The notes under the pieces were generated by a model. It had not been told where the DNA came from and ran no database searches. It saw only the letters and a program-made list of their open reading frames with translations. 35,194 nt of DNA. It comes from Chloroflexota bacterium. Lineage in GTDB: Bacteria; Chloroflexota; Anaerolineae; Aggregatilineales; Phototrophicaceae. The number at the start of each line of letters is the position of its first letter. The stretch's first letter is position 1. The DNA lies in contig JAPOWG010000022.1 in the NCBI GenBank assembly GCA_026707745.1, positions 1 through 35,194 of the forward strand, read 5' to 3'. A program made the position numbers and the translations under genes. Positions 15,025-26,046 of this stretch are shown here, in pieces.

Positions 15025-16248
15025 ATGGCCGCTTCTTTGAGCCCCCCGCCGCCTATCCGCACCGATCATAGCAACGCCTTCGCGCACAACACCATGGCTG
15101 TGCGCATCCCCGCTATCATGCAGGAAACGCTCGACCTGAATCCGGATTACCCGACGAGTATCAAGGATCGCCTTGGTCGTTTACGCGATGACATTGGCGC
15201 CGGAAAGGCGATCCCGCTTCTGGAAGCGGAGGCGGCGAGCGACTATCAGCAATGGCTGCTCGCGCTCCGTCAACAGCAAAACAGCATAGGCGCCTCAGTG
15301 ACATGGCATAACGCCGAGTGGTTCTTTGCGGAGACCTATGCCTATCGCTGCCTGGTTGAAGCGACGCGCTATTTCGAATCGCGGCGAGATCCCTTCGCAC
15401 CCAAGAAGAAATCTGAACTGACGAGCGAGGCGCTCTGGTCACTGATCGAAGGCGCCCTTGCATCCGATGTCGCGGCCGAGCAGGGGGTCGCGCGAGCCGT
15501 GATGCTCGACCTGTGGGCGAATCGAATTGACCTCAGTTATGCGGCGTCTTTGGAACGGGGCACCGATATCACCCCCGAAGATCTGCTGGTGGATGACAGC
15601 GATCATTTGCTGAATTACCTTTGCCGCTCGGCGACGGCCTCCGGTCAAAAGCGCGGCGAAGGCGCCATTTACATTGTGGCGGACAACGCCGGTTCCGAGC
15701 TGGCTATGGACCTGGTCTTGGCGGATCGTCTGCTGCGCCACGTGACTGACCGCGTCGTGCTTTATCTAAAAGCGCATCCCACGTTCGTCAGCGACGCGAC
15801 GCCGGAAGATGTCTGGATCATGCTGGCGGAGATGAAGCGGCGCCGCGGCGCCAGCGCTCAACTGGCTGAACGACTGACAGCCAACTGGGAATCGGCGCGT
15901 TTGCTTTTCCTGCCGCATCAGTTTTGGAATAGCAGCGCGCTTTTACGCGATATGCCATCAGAGTTGCACAATCGGCTCAACGCGTCGCGACTTGTCATAA
16001 TCAAGGGAGACGCCAACTATCGGCGCGCGATCGGCGATTGCCTTTGGCCAGCAGAAAGTCCATTCCGCGATGTCATGTCTTATCTCGACGCGCCGGTTTT
16101 GTGCCTGCGCACGCTCAAGAGCGATCCAATCGTCGGCCTGCCATCCGCGGCAATCGCCAAGGATTTAGACCGAAGCGATCCAACTTGGCGGGTAAACGGA
16201 AAGCGCGGGCTGATTCAGTTCAAGCCTCAGTCGTCGAACAGCCAGTAG
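15025..16248 (+). CDS. DUF89/ARMT1-type damage-control phosphatase
   Basis: 407 residues. Three family signatures are present in order: IVADNAGSELAMDLVLAD (about 214-231), with the metal-binding Asp-Asn; LVIIKGDANYRRAIGD (about 324-339); and CLRTLKSDPIVGL near the C-terminus. DUF89 proteins are metal-dependent phosphatases that remove phosphorylated or damaged sugar metabolites, and the human member ARMT1 is of the same type. The length and the all-helical N-terminal part agree with subfamily III. AAAGAGGAT gives a good ribosome-binding site before the ATG. Its last 22 bp overlap the 3' end of the opposite-strand PPOX gene. Confidence 0.85.
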   Translation: MAASLSPPPPIRTDHSNAFAHNTMAVRIPAIMQETLDLNPDYPTSIKDRLGRLRDDIGAGKAIPLLEAEAASDYQQWLLALRQQQNSIGASVTWHNAEWFFAETYAYRCLVEATRYFESRRDPFAPKKKSELTSEALWSLIEGALASDVAAEQGVARAVMLDLWANRIDLSYAASLERGTDITPEDLLVDDSDHLLNYLCRSATASGQKRGEGAIYIVADNAGSELAMDLVLADRLLRHVTDRVVLYLKAHPTFVSDATPEDVWIMLAEMKRRRGASAQLAERLTANWESARLLFLPHQFWNSSALLRDMPSELHNRLNASRLVIIKGDANYRRAIGDCLWPAESPFRDVMSYLDAPVLCLRTLKSDPIVGLPSAAIAKDLDRSDPTWRVNGKRGLIQFKPQSSNSQ

Positions 16249-16751
16249 GTCGCCGTCAGCGGGAAATCACGCTCCAGCCAAGCCATGACCTTGTGGGGTT
16301 TCAAGCGATACAGAACGGCGTCTTCTTCGTCCAGGCTGGGGTCGAGATCGTATTTGTCAATATAGACTTGGTTAATCCTTGCTTGCAAGGACTCACACGG
16401 CACGGTGTCTGAGAGGGCGCCTTCGAAAATAACGGTTTCATCGCCACTTTCCAGGTGCACGACGACCCGGCTGTCCTGTGAAATGTTGCGCGCTTTGACC
16501 GAATTGCGATCGGTGGCCGTGAACAACTGTCCCTCGACCCAGGCGCCCCAGACGGGCGCCGCATGCGGCTTGCCATCCGGGCAGGTGCTACATAGCCAAT
16601 AGTTGCGGGCGGAAGCCATCTGGCATTCGACCCAATCCCAAGTCAGCATCGACCCCGGGTCTTCGACGTTGACGCCGTAGTGCGGCATATTCGGTCGGAC
16701 GCGCCGCGCGTTCGTCGGTTGTAACAAGGGTTCGTTTGCCTTAGGCCCCAT
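16227..16751 (-). CDS. Pyridoxamine-5'-phosphate-oxidase-family flavin or deazaflavin protein
   Basis: 174 residues with the split-barrel pattern: MASARNYWLCSTCPDGKPHAAPVWGAWVEGQLFTATDRNSVKARNISQDSRVVVHLES. The YWL-T-PDGxPHAxPVWG stretch is typical of general-stress and F420-dependent PPOX relatives that bind FMN or F420. The substrate is unknown. A later ATG (MPHYGVN) could also be the start. It lies 3 bp from the 3' end of dnaN, so the two minus-strand genes are likely in one transcript, with dnaN first. Confidence 0.75.
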   Translation of the reverse strand: MGPKANEPLLQPTNARRVRPNMPHYGVNVEDPGSMLTWDWVECQMASARNYWLCSTCPDGKPHAAPVWGAWVEGQLFTATDRNSVKARNISQDSRVVVHLESGDETVIFEGALSDTVPCESLQARINQVYIDKYDLDPSLDEEDAVLYRLKPHKVMAWLERDFPLTATYWLFDD

Positions 16752-16754
16752 GCG

Positions 16755-17879
16755 CTATTTGCTCATGGGCATGATGACGTGCGTGAAGTCCTCGCGGTTT
16801 TCCGGCCGCAAGACGCCGGGATTCTCCGGACCATTGCTCTGGAAGATGACCCGCTCTTCCTTGATCACGCGCAGCACTTCAATCAAGTACTTGATGTTAA
16901 ATGAGATATCAAGCGCTTCGCCCTCTGCGGAAGCGTCGAGCATACCTTCGCTGTCGCCGCGTTCTGCGCTCTTGCCCACAATCAGCACCTCGGCCGGCTC
17001 GCCGGGGTTCAGCGCCGGTTTGACATGAAGGTTGGCGCTGTTGGCATTGTCCCGGGCGAAGATCTCGGCACGCTGACAGACGGTCAGCAAGTCGCTGGTA
17101 TACATCACGGTCGAGGTCGCGTAGGAGCGCGGGATTATCGAGGCGAAATCGGGGAATCGACCCTCCAACAATTGCGACGAAACCAAGATATTGGGCATAA
17201 AGACCGTGACGCTATTGCGTTGCTTGGGCAGCGAAATCCCGACTTCCTGGTCGTCTTCGGCGATGCGAGCGATTTCGCTCATGGCCTTGGCGGGGATGAC
17301 CATATCTTGACGGTCGCCGAAGTTCTCTTCTAACTCGGCTGTGCGCACTGCCAAGCGATAGCCATCGGCGGCCGCCATCGTCAAAACATTGTTTTCAAGC
17401 TGCATGTATACGCCCGTCAAGATGGGACGGTTCTGCTCGCGGGCGGCGGCAAAAGCTGTCTGTACGATCATCTCGCGCAGGGTTTTGCCTTCCAGATATA
17501 GATCTGCGCCTTCGTTGTGGTTAATCGGAGGGAATTCGTCAGCGTCGATGCCGCGGACGTTGGAAGACTGTATGCCACAGCGCGCATGGACCGTATGCGT
17601 GGAAGCGTCCAGGCGCAGGTCGACGCGCTCCCTGGAAAGATTGTTGACCAATTCGCTGAAGGTTTTGGCCGGGAGCGTGATGCTGCCGGCTTGTTCAACC
17701 TTGGCGCCGATCCAGACCGTAATGCTCATTTCCAGGTTTGTCGCCGAGAGCTTCAGGCGAGAATCTTCAGTTTCCAGCAGCACATTGGCGAGCACCGGAA
17801 GCGGGGGATTGCTGTCCACCGCTTTGGTGACTGTATTCAAGCTCTTCGCCAGGTTTTCTTGCAGCACACTTACGATCAT
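16755..17879 (-). CDS. dnaN: DNA polymerase III sliding clamp, beta subunit
   Basis: 374 residues, the normal length, with three repeated clamp domains of about 120 residues. Recognisable points are MIVSVLQENLAKSLNTVTKAV at the start, LPILANVLLET-like LPVLANVLLETEDSRLKLSATNLEM, MAAADGYRLAVRTAEL in domain 2 and the C-terminal VIMPMSK, close to the usual MPMR/MPVRL clamp end. The ring-shaped dimer tethers the replicative polymerase to DNA. It starts at ATG with AGAGGA upstream, and a TATAAT at 17947-17952 fits its promoter. No dnaA or oriC-like DnaA-box cluster is seen nearby, so it is not in the usual dnaA-dnaN arrangement. Confidence 0.95.
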   Translation of the reverse strand: MIVSVLQENLAKSLNTVTKAVDSNPPLPVLANVLLETEDSRLKLSATNLEMSITVWIGAKVEQAGSITLPAKTFSELVNNLSRERVDLRLDASTHTVHARCGIQSSNVRGIDADEFPPINHNEGADLYLEGKTLREMIVQTAFAAAREQNRPILTGVYMQLENNVLTMAAADGYRLAVRTAELEENFGDRQDMVIPAKAMSEIARIAEDDQEVGISLPKQRNSVTVFMPNILVSSQLLEGRFPDFASIIPRSYATSTVMYTSDLLTVCQRAEIFARDNANSANLHVKPALNPGEPAEVLIVGKSAERGDSEGMLDASAEGEALDISFNIKYLIEVLRVIKEERVIFQSNGPENPGVLRPENREDFTHVIMPMSK

Positions 17880-17946
17880 GGTCGTCCTCTAGTAGGGAGT
17901 TCTGGGCGCCGACGCCAGCGGTCAAAGCGCATATTCGTTTGTCCGC

Positions 17947-17952
17947 ATTATA
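17947..17952 (-). promoter_or_regulatory. Probable -10 box for dnaN
   Basis: A perfect TATAAT on the minus strand; the hexamer 17 bp upstream (TAGGAA) is a weak -35. The leader would be about 60 bases. Confidence 0.4.
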
Positions 17953-18122
17953 GCCCAAGACAGGCGGACTTCCTACTATCAACACAGCAAGATGGCGAAG
18001 GCGGCTACCTTGCATTCGACGCTTCTATTCGTTGGTTTTCAGACGCTATCGGTGACGGTCTATCGGCCTCTGGATCGCGGCGAGGCCAGCTCTTGCAGAT
18101 GACCAAAGCGCGCGCGGCCGAT

Positions 18123-18476
18123 TCAGGTTTCCGGATCTACAGGTCTAACATCGTCCGTCGCAATCTCAATCGTTTCCCCGTCTTCGTCGATGTCTTCAAC
18201 ACGCACGATCTCGATTTTCAGTTTGGCGATCAAGGCGGCCATTGTCCCCAAAGCCGCGAGTACCGGATTAAAGATCGTGGCGACGCCGCCAACCACCACC
18301 GCCGGCGTCAGCGGGACTTCGATCAGGACTTCGTCGTTCGCGTTACGGATGATGAGGCGACGCACGTTGCCTTCTGCCACCAGATCCTTGACGCGGTCCA
18401 CAAGTTCACTGCCGGCGACTTCCATCTCTTCCACCCAATCGCGCTGATTCTTCGGTTTGCGCGGGTCTTCGCTCAT
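18123..18476 (-). CDS. DUF4342 protein
   Basis: 117 residues from ATG 18476, chosen because AGGAGA lies 6-7 bases upstream; an upstream in-frame ATG at 18506 lacks such a site. The body VEGNVRRLIIRNAND-type sequence (LVAEGNVRRLIIRNANDEVLIEVPLTPAVVVGG), followed by a hydrophobic stretch (VATIFNPVLAALGTMAALIAKL), is the DUF4342 pattern. The hydrophobic part could be a membrane-associated hairpin. The tail is very acidic (EDIDEDGETIEIATDD). The function of the family is unknown. It stands alone between dnaN and the nucleoside hydrolase gene. Confidence 0.75.
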   Translation of the reverse strand: MSEDPRKPKNQRDWVEEMEVAGSELVDRVKDLVAEGNVRRLIIRNANDEVLIEVPLTPAVVVGGVATIFNPVLAALGTMAALIAKLKIEIVRVEDIDEDGETIEIATDDVRPVDPET

Positions 18477-18566
18477 GTCTTTCTCCTGATCACTGGATTG
18501 CTTCATCCAGTAGTTTCTACGCAGCCACCGATGCTGAGTTGTACAATTGCCCCCCGCGCCGCTGGT

Positions 18567-19538
18567 CTAGCGGAGCAAATCGCAGAGCATTTGCTTCCAG
18601 CGAGCAGCGTCCAATTCCCAGCAGATGAGGGGTCTTGCGGGGTTTTTTATCACCTCGCGCCAGGTGTCTATATTCCGCAGGTCGTCCGCAAGGTTGAGCT
18701 TGTCCACCACGGTCATACCACGCGTGAGTTCGCTGCGGCATTCAATATCGACAAAGTGATGGCTGGTTGAAGTTGCGATCGAGGGATCAATGGCAACTGC
18801 CATCGCCACGCCATCGGGCAGTGAGATGCCGATCTCGCCGGTCTGTATTTCGTATCCGCGCATGCCCTTGATATTGCAATCAATTGTGAAGTCGGCATAT
18901 TCGGTGCCGATCTCGCGTACGATGTCGATATCTTCGGGCGATAGGACGAATTCGCCCTGGCTGAACTCCCAGCCGACCATTTCGATTGGCAATCCGGAGC
19001 GGAAGACGATTTGCGCCGCTTCGGGATCGCACCAGATATTGTATTCGGCCGCCGGCGTCACATTGCCGTTGGTACAGGCTGCGCCACCCATCACAATGCA
19101 CCGCGATACGCGCGATAGCATGTCCGGGGCTTTTCGAAGCGCAAGGGCCAGGTTGGTCAAGGGCCCCAGGGTGACGATCACGATATCCGGCGTGGACCGG
19201 ACCGTCTCGATGATTGCGTCTACGGCATGTTGGTTTTGTACCTGGCTGCGGCGGGGTTTGTAGCGGTCGCCCCAGTCGCCAAGACCATCTACGCCATGAA
19301 ACCAGTCCGCCGAAGTGTATTCGCGGATGAGCGGCCGCTCGGCGCCGGCATAAACCGGGGTATCGGCCTTGCAAAGCTCGGCGAAGTAGAGTGAGTTTTC
19401 AATTCCCTGGTCGAGCGGCACATTGCCGGCGACCACGGTGATCGCCAGGACATCGACATCGCTGTGGCGCAGCGCCATCAGCACAGCGACGGCATCGTCC
19501 GATCCGGCGTCGGTATCAATCAAAAAAGGGCGGGGCAT
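18567..19538 (-). CDS. Nucleoside hydrolase (inosine/uridine-preferring type)
   Basis: 323 residues. The N-terminal LIDTDAGSDDAVAVLMAL is the calcium-binding aspartate cluster of the IUNH family, TLGPLTNLALAL and CIVMGGAA are further signatures, and VGWEFSQGE lies in the second half. A His near residue 271 (TSHHFVDIE) fits the catalytic position. It should hydrolyse the N-glycosidic bond of ribonucleosides to base and ribose. It begins 21 bp downstream of the C-S lyase gene on the same strand, so the two are probably co-transcribed; xpt at 8.6 kb would recycle purines from such a reaction. The exact base preference cannot be told. Confidence 0.9.
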   Translation of the reverse strand: MPRPFLIDTDAGSDDAVAVLMALRHSDVDVLAITVVAGNVPLDQGIENSLYFAELCKADTPVYAGAERPLIREYTSADWFHGVDGLGDWGDRYKPRRSQVQNQHAVDAIIETVRSTPDIVIVTLGPLTNLALALRKAPDMLSRVSRCIVMGGAACTNGNVTPAAEYNIWCDPEAAQIVFRSGLPIEMVGWEFSQGEFVLSPEDIDIVREIGTEYADFTIDCNIKGMRGYEIQTGEIGISLPDGVAMAVAIDPSIATSTSHHFVDIECRSELTRGMTVVDKLNLADDLRNIDTWREVIKNPARPLICWELDAARWKQMLCDLLR

Positions 19539-19559
19539 ATGGAGGTCTCCTGCAGCCGC

Positions 19560-20741
19560 CTAAACTTTCAGAGCAAGGCTGTCGACCGCAACTTTCAACC
19601 GTTGCAGTCCCTCCGCCAGGACCGATCGCGGACAACCGAAATTCAGGCGGACGAAGCCTTCGCCGGCGCTGCCGAAGAAATTGCCTCCCGTTGGCGCGAC
19701 GCCGGCGCGTTCCGTGCAAAAGGCGGTGACATCGCCCTCGATCGGCAAGTCGCGCATATCAAGCCAGAGCAGGTAAGTCGATTGCGGAATCGTTGTCTTC
19801 ACTTGCGGCATGTGTTCTCGAATGAAATCGATAGCGAAATCACGGTTGGTCTTGAGATACACCAGCAACTGCCGCAACCATTCCTCGCCGCCGGTGTAAG
19901 CGCCGTAGGCGGCTTCATAACCCATGATGTTGACATGCGCGCTGATGCTCTGCAGCGCCGCCGCCATCGTTTCGCGGATTTCCTTGTTTTGCGCGATCAG
20001 GACCGAACAAGCCATGCCGGCCAGATTGAAAGTCTTGCTCGGCGCGATCATTGTCAGCGTATTCTGCGCGATCTCGTCGGACAGGGTGGCGATGGGAATG
20101 TGCTTTCCCTCCAGAATCAGATCGGAGTGGATCTCGTCGGCGACAATTAAAAGACCGTGCTTTAGACAGATTTCTCCAATGCGCTCGAGCTCCGCTCGCG
20201 AATAAAGGAAGCCGGCCGGGTTCTGCGGGTTGCATTGCAGGTGAATTGATGTCCGCGGATCCCGCGCCACCATGTCAAACTCATCGTAATCGTTTTCATA
20301 GTGGAAGCTGTGGGCGCCATCGGCGATGTATTCCATGTCGATGTTGCCGGTGAATTTTCGATTGGCGCGGACCGCTTTGAAGAAAGAGCCATAGACCGGC
20401 GTCTGAATCAAAACGGTATCGCCGGGTGCCCCAAAACCGCTGCAGACCGCGCAGAGCGCCAGAACCATACCGGGCGAAAACATCACGTCTTCGGGCTTGA
20501 TCTGCCAATCATAAAGCCGGCTCATGCGCTCGACGATGACGTCTTTGAGCTTGGGAGGATCCAGCGTATATCCGAATACGCCGTGTTGAGCGCGCTCGAT
20601 CATGGCGCTGATGGCGGCGGGCGGCGAGCGGAAGTCCATATCCGCCACCCACATCGGCAAGCAACCCTCGTCTACAGCGCCCCATTTTGCGCTGTGATGA
20701 CCGCTGCGGTCGATGATCTCATCAAAGTTGTACTCGGTCAT
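19560..20741 (-). CDS. PLP-dependent C-S beta-lyase, PatB/MalY-type
   Basis: 393 residues, fold-type I aminotransferase. The N-terminal NFDEIIDRSGHHSAKWG and PMWVADMDFRSPP are PatB/MalY hallmarks. NPQNPAG (171-177), the PLP-ring Asp in VADEIHSDLI (about 202) and the Schiff-base Lys236 in APSKTFNLAG complete the active site. Such enzymes split cystathionine or cysteine conjugates to homocysteine or thiol, pyruvate and ammonia. It lies just beyond the 3' end of the sulfur-assimilation operon, on the same strand but after a 226-bp gap that has its own -10-like TATAGT (20791-20796), so it is probably a separate unit with a related theme. Confidence 0.9.
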   Translation of the reverse strand: MTEYNFDEIIDRSGHHSAKWGAVDEGCLPMWVADMDFRSPPAAISAMIERAQHGVFGYTLDPPKLKDVIVERMSRLYDWQIKPEDVMFSPGMVLALCAVCSGFGAPGDTVLIQTPVYGSFFKAVRANRKFTGNIDMEYIADGAHSFHYENDYDEFDMVARDPRTSIHLQCNPQNPAGFLYSRAELERIGEICLKHGLLIVADEIHSDLILEGKHIPIATLSDEIAQNTLTMIAPSKTFNLAGMACSVLIAQNKEIRETMAAALQSISAHVNIMGYEAAYGAYTGGEEWLRQLLVYLKTNRDFAIDFIREHMPQVKTTIPQSTYLLWLDMRDLPIEGDVTAFCTERAGVAPTGGNFFGSAGEGFVRLNFGCPRSVLAEGLQRLKVAVDSLALKV

Positions 20742-20967
20742 GTTCGTGGCTTTCTCTGGTGCACAACGGTTTCAGGAAAAACATGCCAGAACTATAACCG
20801 ATTGCTGGGATAGATGCACGGGCGGTTTGCGGCGCCGGGCGCATTTTAGATTATTGGCAATTAAGCTGCGAGAACACCGAGATTTAACCTCTTGCTTGCC
20901 AAAATGGAGGCATGTAGGGGTCGTGTAGGGCGCGTGGACACAGCCCTTCGACACTGACCACCATCCG

Positions 20968-21567
20968 CTACTGGACGCTCACCGGGCGTTCCGACAGACG
21001 CGCGAGCAGCTTATGTCCGTCGACGCTGCTGCTTTGCGCCGAAACGCGCAGGGCAAAATTGAGACGCGGATCGTCGTAGGCCCGCTCCAGCGCAATTTCG
21101 CATCCGTAGATCTCCGCAAGAATTGCGCTTAAATCATCTTGCAGCGCCGCATAGAGTGACGGGTCGTTGCGATAGCGCTGGCGATCCAGAAAACTGATTT
21201 TGGCGCTGCTGAAATCGAACTCGATATCGCCAGGCGCTTCGTCTTCCAGGCATAATGCCGCACCCAGCGCTATGCGAAAGGCCAGGAGCAGGGCGTCGGA
21301 CAAGATCCCGGGCAGATTGCGCTTGCGGATGTAGTGCAAGCCGACTTGGCCGTCGCTGAAGTCATAGGCGTAGTCGCCTTCGTCCGCGATCAAGATCACG
21401 CCCGGCCCTTCGGGAACATGTTTGTAGTCGATGACATCGATCAGCATACCGTCGACCGTGTGTTCCTGAATCCAGCGTTGGAAAATCGGAACGATGTCGG
21501 CTGCCGCTATCGCAGGTTCGCGTTTCAAGTTGAATTTGACCCCAAGGCGATTGGGAACGATTGTCAT
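20968..21567 (-). CDS. Conserved protein of unknown function at the end of the sulfur operon
   Basis: 199 residues, no signal peptide or membrane segment. Residues about 27-90 (VPIFQRWIQEHTVDGMLIDVIDYKHVPEGPGVILIADEGDYAYDFSDGQVGLHYIRKR) match from memory a widespread bacterial family with the pattern 'IPIFHxWIQ...LLIDVADYxHV..GPGVxLI...DYxxD...GLxYxRK'; the family has no known function. The gene starts 41 bp after the sulfite reductase stop and is the last gene of the operon. Its N-terminus (MTIVPNRLGVKFNLK) is preceded by GGAGAAAAG. The placement suggests a link to sulfite or siroheme metabolism, but that is guilt by association. Confidence 0.6.
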   Translation of the reverse strand: MTIVPNRLGVKFNLKREPAIAAADIVPIFQRWIQEHTVDGMLIDVIDYKHVPEGPGVILIADEGDYAYDFSDGQVGLHYIRKRNLPGILSDALLLAFRIALGAALCLEDEAPGDIEFDFSSAKISFLDRQRYRNDPSLYAALQDDLSAILAEIYGCEIALERAYDDPRLNFALRVSAQSSSVDGHKLLARLSERPVSVQ

Positions 21568-21608
21568 TTGCTTTTCTCCAGGCGCTCTGCCTACAGCTCT
21601 CGATAGCG

Positions 21609-23855
<2,247 letters not shown>

Positions 23856-23908
23856 GATTTGTCCTTCCGTTTCCAACACTATTGTTTGAGAGTTGAGCTT
23901 CGGGTCTT

Positions 23909-24709
23909 TCAAACGATTCCATTGGCGCTTTGGCTTGGCGCGACAAGGTCTGCCGGCAAGAGATCGAACCATTGTAGGCCACGCTCGCGCAAGCGAACAA
24001 CCTCGCCGATCACCGTGACGGCGGGCGGCTGGAACTGGTGTTCGCTGGCGATATCAGCGACAGTGGACAATGTGCCGATCAAGCTGCGCTGGCGCGGCAT
24101 CGTACCCCATTCGATGATCGCGGCCGGCGTCCTCTTATCGAGACCCCCCGCGATCAAGGTTCGGGTTATGCGCCGCAAGTGCTTTACGCCCATCAATATG
24201 ACGATAGTCCCGCCGATATTTGCCAGGGCCTGATAATCAATGCTGCTTTCGGGCTTCTGCGGATCCTCGTGGCCGGTGATAACCGTGAAGCAACTGCTGA
24301 GATGACGATGCGTCAGCGGGATGCCGGCATAGGCGGGTACGGCATGGGCGCTGGAAATGCCGGGAACGATCTCAAAATGAATGCCGTACTTGTGGCAGGC
24401 CAGAGCTTCTTCGCTCCCGCGCCCGAAGATCAGCGGATCGCCGCCCTTCAAGCGCAGGACTGATTTGCCCTTCATGGCGCGATCGACAATGACCTGGTTG
24501 ATCGATTCCTGGGACAAGCGGTGCTTCGTCGGCTGTTTGCCGGCGTCGATCAGTTCGGCGTCGGGGCGCGTTTCCCACAGCAGTTCCGGTGGGATCAGAC
24601 GGTCGTATATGACGACATCCGCTTCTCCCAGCAGCCGCAATGCCTTGCGCGTAATCAAGTCCGGATCGCCGGGTCCTGCCCCGACCAGATAAACCTTGCC
24701 AAGTTTCAT
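23909..24709 (-). CDS. cobA: Uroporphyrinogen-III C-methyltransferase (SUMT)
   Basis: 266 residues, from ATG 24709 that overlaps the stop of the chelatase gene by 4 bp (ATGA). Signatures in order: KVYLVGAGPGDPDLITRKAL (SAM-binding glycine loop), VIYDRLIPPELL, RLKGGDPLIFGRGSEEA and PGISSAHAVPAYAGIPLTHR. It methylates C2 and C7 of uroporphyrinogen III with two SAM to give precorrin-2, the first step from the common tetrapyrrole pathway to siroheme. It is a free-standing enzyme, not the CysG fusion; the dehydrogenase and chelatase functions are in the two preceding genes. Sulfite reductase follows after 53 bp. Confidence 0.93.
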   Translation of the reverse strand: MKLGKVYLVGAGPGDPDLITRKALRLLGEADVVIYDRLIPPELLWETRPDAELIDAGKQPTKHRLSQESINQVIVDRAMKGKSVLRLKGGDPLIFGRGSEEALACHKYGIHFEIVPGISSAHAVPAYAGIPLTHRHLSSCFTVITGHEDPQKPESSIDYQALANIGGTIVILMGVKHLRRITRTLIAGGLDKRTPAAIIEWGTMPRQRSLIGTLSTVADIASEHQFQPPAVTVIGEVVRLRERGLQWFDLLPADLVAPSQSANGIV

Positions 24710-26046
24710 ATCGCTGATTCTCCCAGTTTTGCGGCGCTTGACAACCAGCAATTGCAGGCCGCCTTGCAGGGCAGGTCTGATTCAGGCTCATCCTGCCACC
24801 AGGTCGGTTGGCGGACGCAAGCGCCGCATACCTTGGCGACTGTCCGTTCAATGAGTTCCGCCGCCAGATTGTGGATCCCCTTGAATATGCCAACTTGTCG
24901 CTCGCTGGTGACTTTGAGAGGCTCGGCCAGGAAGTTTCCCTGATGCTTTGCCGCCCAATCGGCGACCAAACCCGGATAAATGGTTTCTAGCACGGCATGC
25001 GCTTGCGCGGGTCGGTCGAGATCAACGTGCCAACCGGCGGGCAAGTCCACGGATGTGGGCAAGGGGCGGAAGGGATCTTCGCGCAGGCGGGCGCGAAGCT
25101 GCGCCGCCGACGATATAGGGGCGCTGTATGCGCCATTGTCGCAATGCCAGACACGTTTTTCCGTCGCCATCACTTGGCCGAATTGAAGCGGCTTCTTCTG
25201 ATTTGTTCTTTCCTTCAGCGCCTTTACAAGGGAGTCGCGGCCGGCTTTTGCGAAGCCTCGCCAAGAGCGGCTGTCGGACTCGCGACCAACAGGAAGTCCA
25301 GCCTCCAGAGCCAATTCGTGGATCGCCGAACAGATGGATTCATCCCCGCTCAGAGATCCCGTGTAAAAGACTTTGCGTCCGGCGACCGTTTGTGGCGCAG
25401 CCTGGTCGGACAAGCCGAGCGCGCGCGGTACATCAATGCTGACATGGGATCCCGGCGCCAGAAAATAGGGCAGGGCGATGATATTGCCAGCGCAAGTTGT
25501 CCGATAAATGCTTGGGATGTCCGGCTCGTCGTCCAGGTAGACATCGACTACCTCGGCGACCCAATTCAGATCGCGCAGGACTTTCGCCTGGTACCGGGTT
25601 GTATCGCGACTATTTGGATTGCGGCGCGTGCCGTGTCCGATGATTGCAACGGCGGTATCCGCTCGATCCAGATCGTGTTCATCAATTTGTACCCGTACGA
25701 TCTTCCGCACAACGCTGGTCATCGCCGGATGTTCGCCCAGCGGCCTCGTAAGCGTGATAGTCTTGCCGTCTCGCCTGGTCACAGGTCCATGCAAAGCCAT
25801 TTCTGACGGTATCACGGAACTCGTGAAATACCCCTGCGCCGTGAATACGGGCACGACGAAGATTTGCGTCGCCTTCACCGTATCTAGCACCTGGTTCAAG
25901 GCCGGCGGCTCTTTCCAGAAACAGGCCGTGACTTCGCCAGCAGCCCCCAGCGATCGCAGGCGGTCGACATAGCTCCAGACGACGCCGGCGGTGTTGGGGC
26001 TGATGTGTGAGCCGTGCCCGGCGAGTATCAGCGCGGAGTCAGTCAT
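24706..26046 (-). CDS. Sirohydrochlorin chelatase, tandem CbiX domains fused to a DR2241-type Fe-S domain
   Basis: 446 residues. Two CbiX halves are seen: LILAGHGSHISPNTAG (about 6-21, metal-ligand His) and VAIIGHGTRRNPNSRDTT (about 132-149), with the second metal-binding region at LPYFLAPGSHVSIDVP. From about residue 290 the sequence changes to a DR2241-like region (EKRVWHCDNGAY, LREDPFRPLPTSVDLPAGW) ending in a Cys cluster (CGACVRQPTWW, then LPCKAACNC) that would hold a 4Fe-4S centre. The enzyme should insert iron into sirohydrochlorin to give siroheme. It overlaps the upstream dehydrogenase gene and the downstream SUMT gene by 4 bp each, so translation is coupled. Confidence 0.88.
   Translation of the reverse strand: MTDSALILAGHGSHISPNTAGVVWSYVDRLRSLGAAGEVTACFWKEPPALNQVLDTVKATQIFVVPVFTAQGYFTSSVIPSEMALHGPVTRRDGKTITLTRPLGEHPAMTSVVRKIVRVQIDEHDLDRADTAVAIIGHGTRRNPNSRDTTRYQAKVLRDLNWVAEVVDVYLDDEPDIPSIYRTTCAGNIIALPYFLAPGSHVSIDVPRALGLSDQAAPQTVAGRKVFYTGSLSGDESICSAIHELALEAGLPVGRESDSRSWRGFAKAGRDSLVKALKERTNQKKPLQFGQVMATEKRVWHCDNGAYSAPISSAAQLRARLREDPFRPLPTSVDLPAGWHVDLDRPAQAHAVLETIYPGLVADWAAKHQGNFLAEPLKVTSERQVGIFKGIHNLAAELIERTVAKVCGACVRQPTWWQDEPESDLPCKAACNCWLSSAAKLGESAI

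Noticed and set aside
17880..18122. Replication origin next to dnaN
   Set aside because: No cluster of DnaA boxes (TTATCCACA-like) and no AT-rich unwinding region; dnaA, recF and gyrB are not nearby.
17517..18770. 417-residue plus-strand frame
   Set aside because: It is antisense to dnaN, DUF4342 and the nucleoside hydrolase gene. High GC creates long open antisense frames; the composition is not protein-like.
25000..25806. Plus-strand frames opposite the chelatase gene and similar long frames opposite sir, rho and the SDR gene
   Set aside because: Shadow frames opposite well-identified genes; no start sites and no family resemblance.
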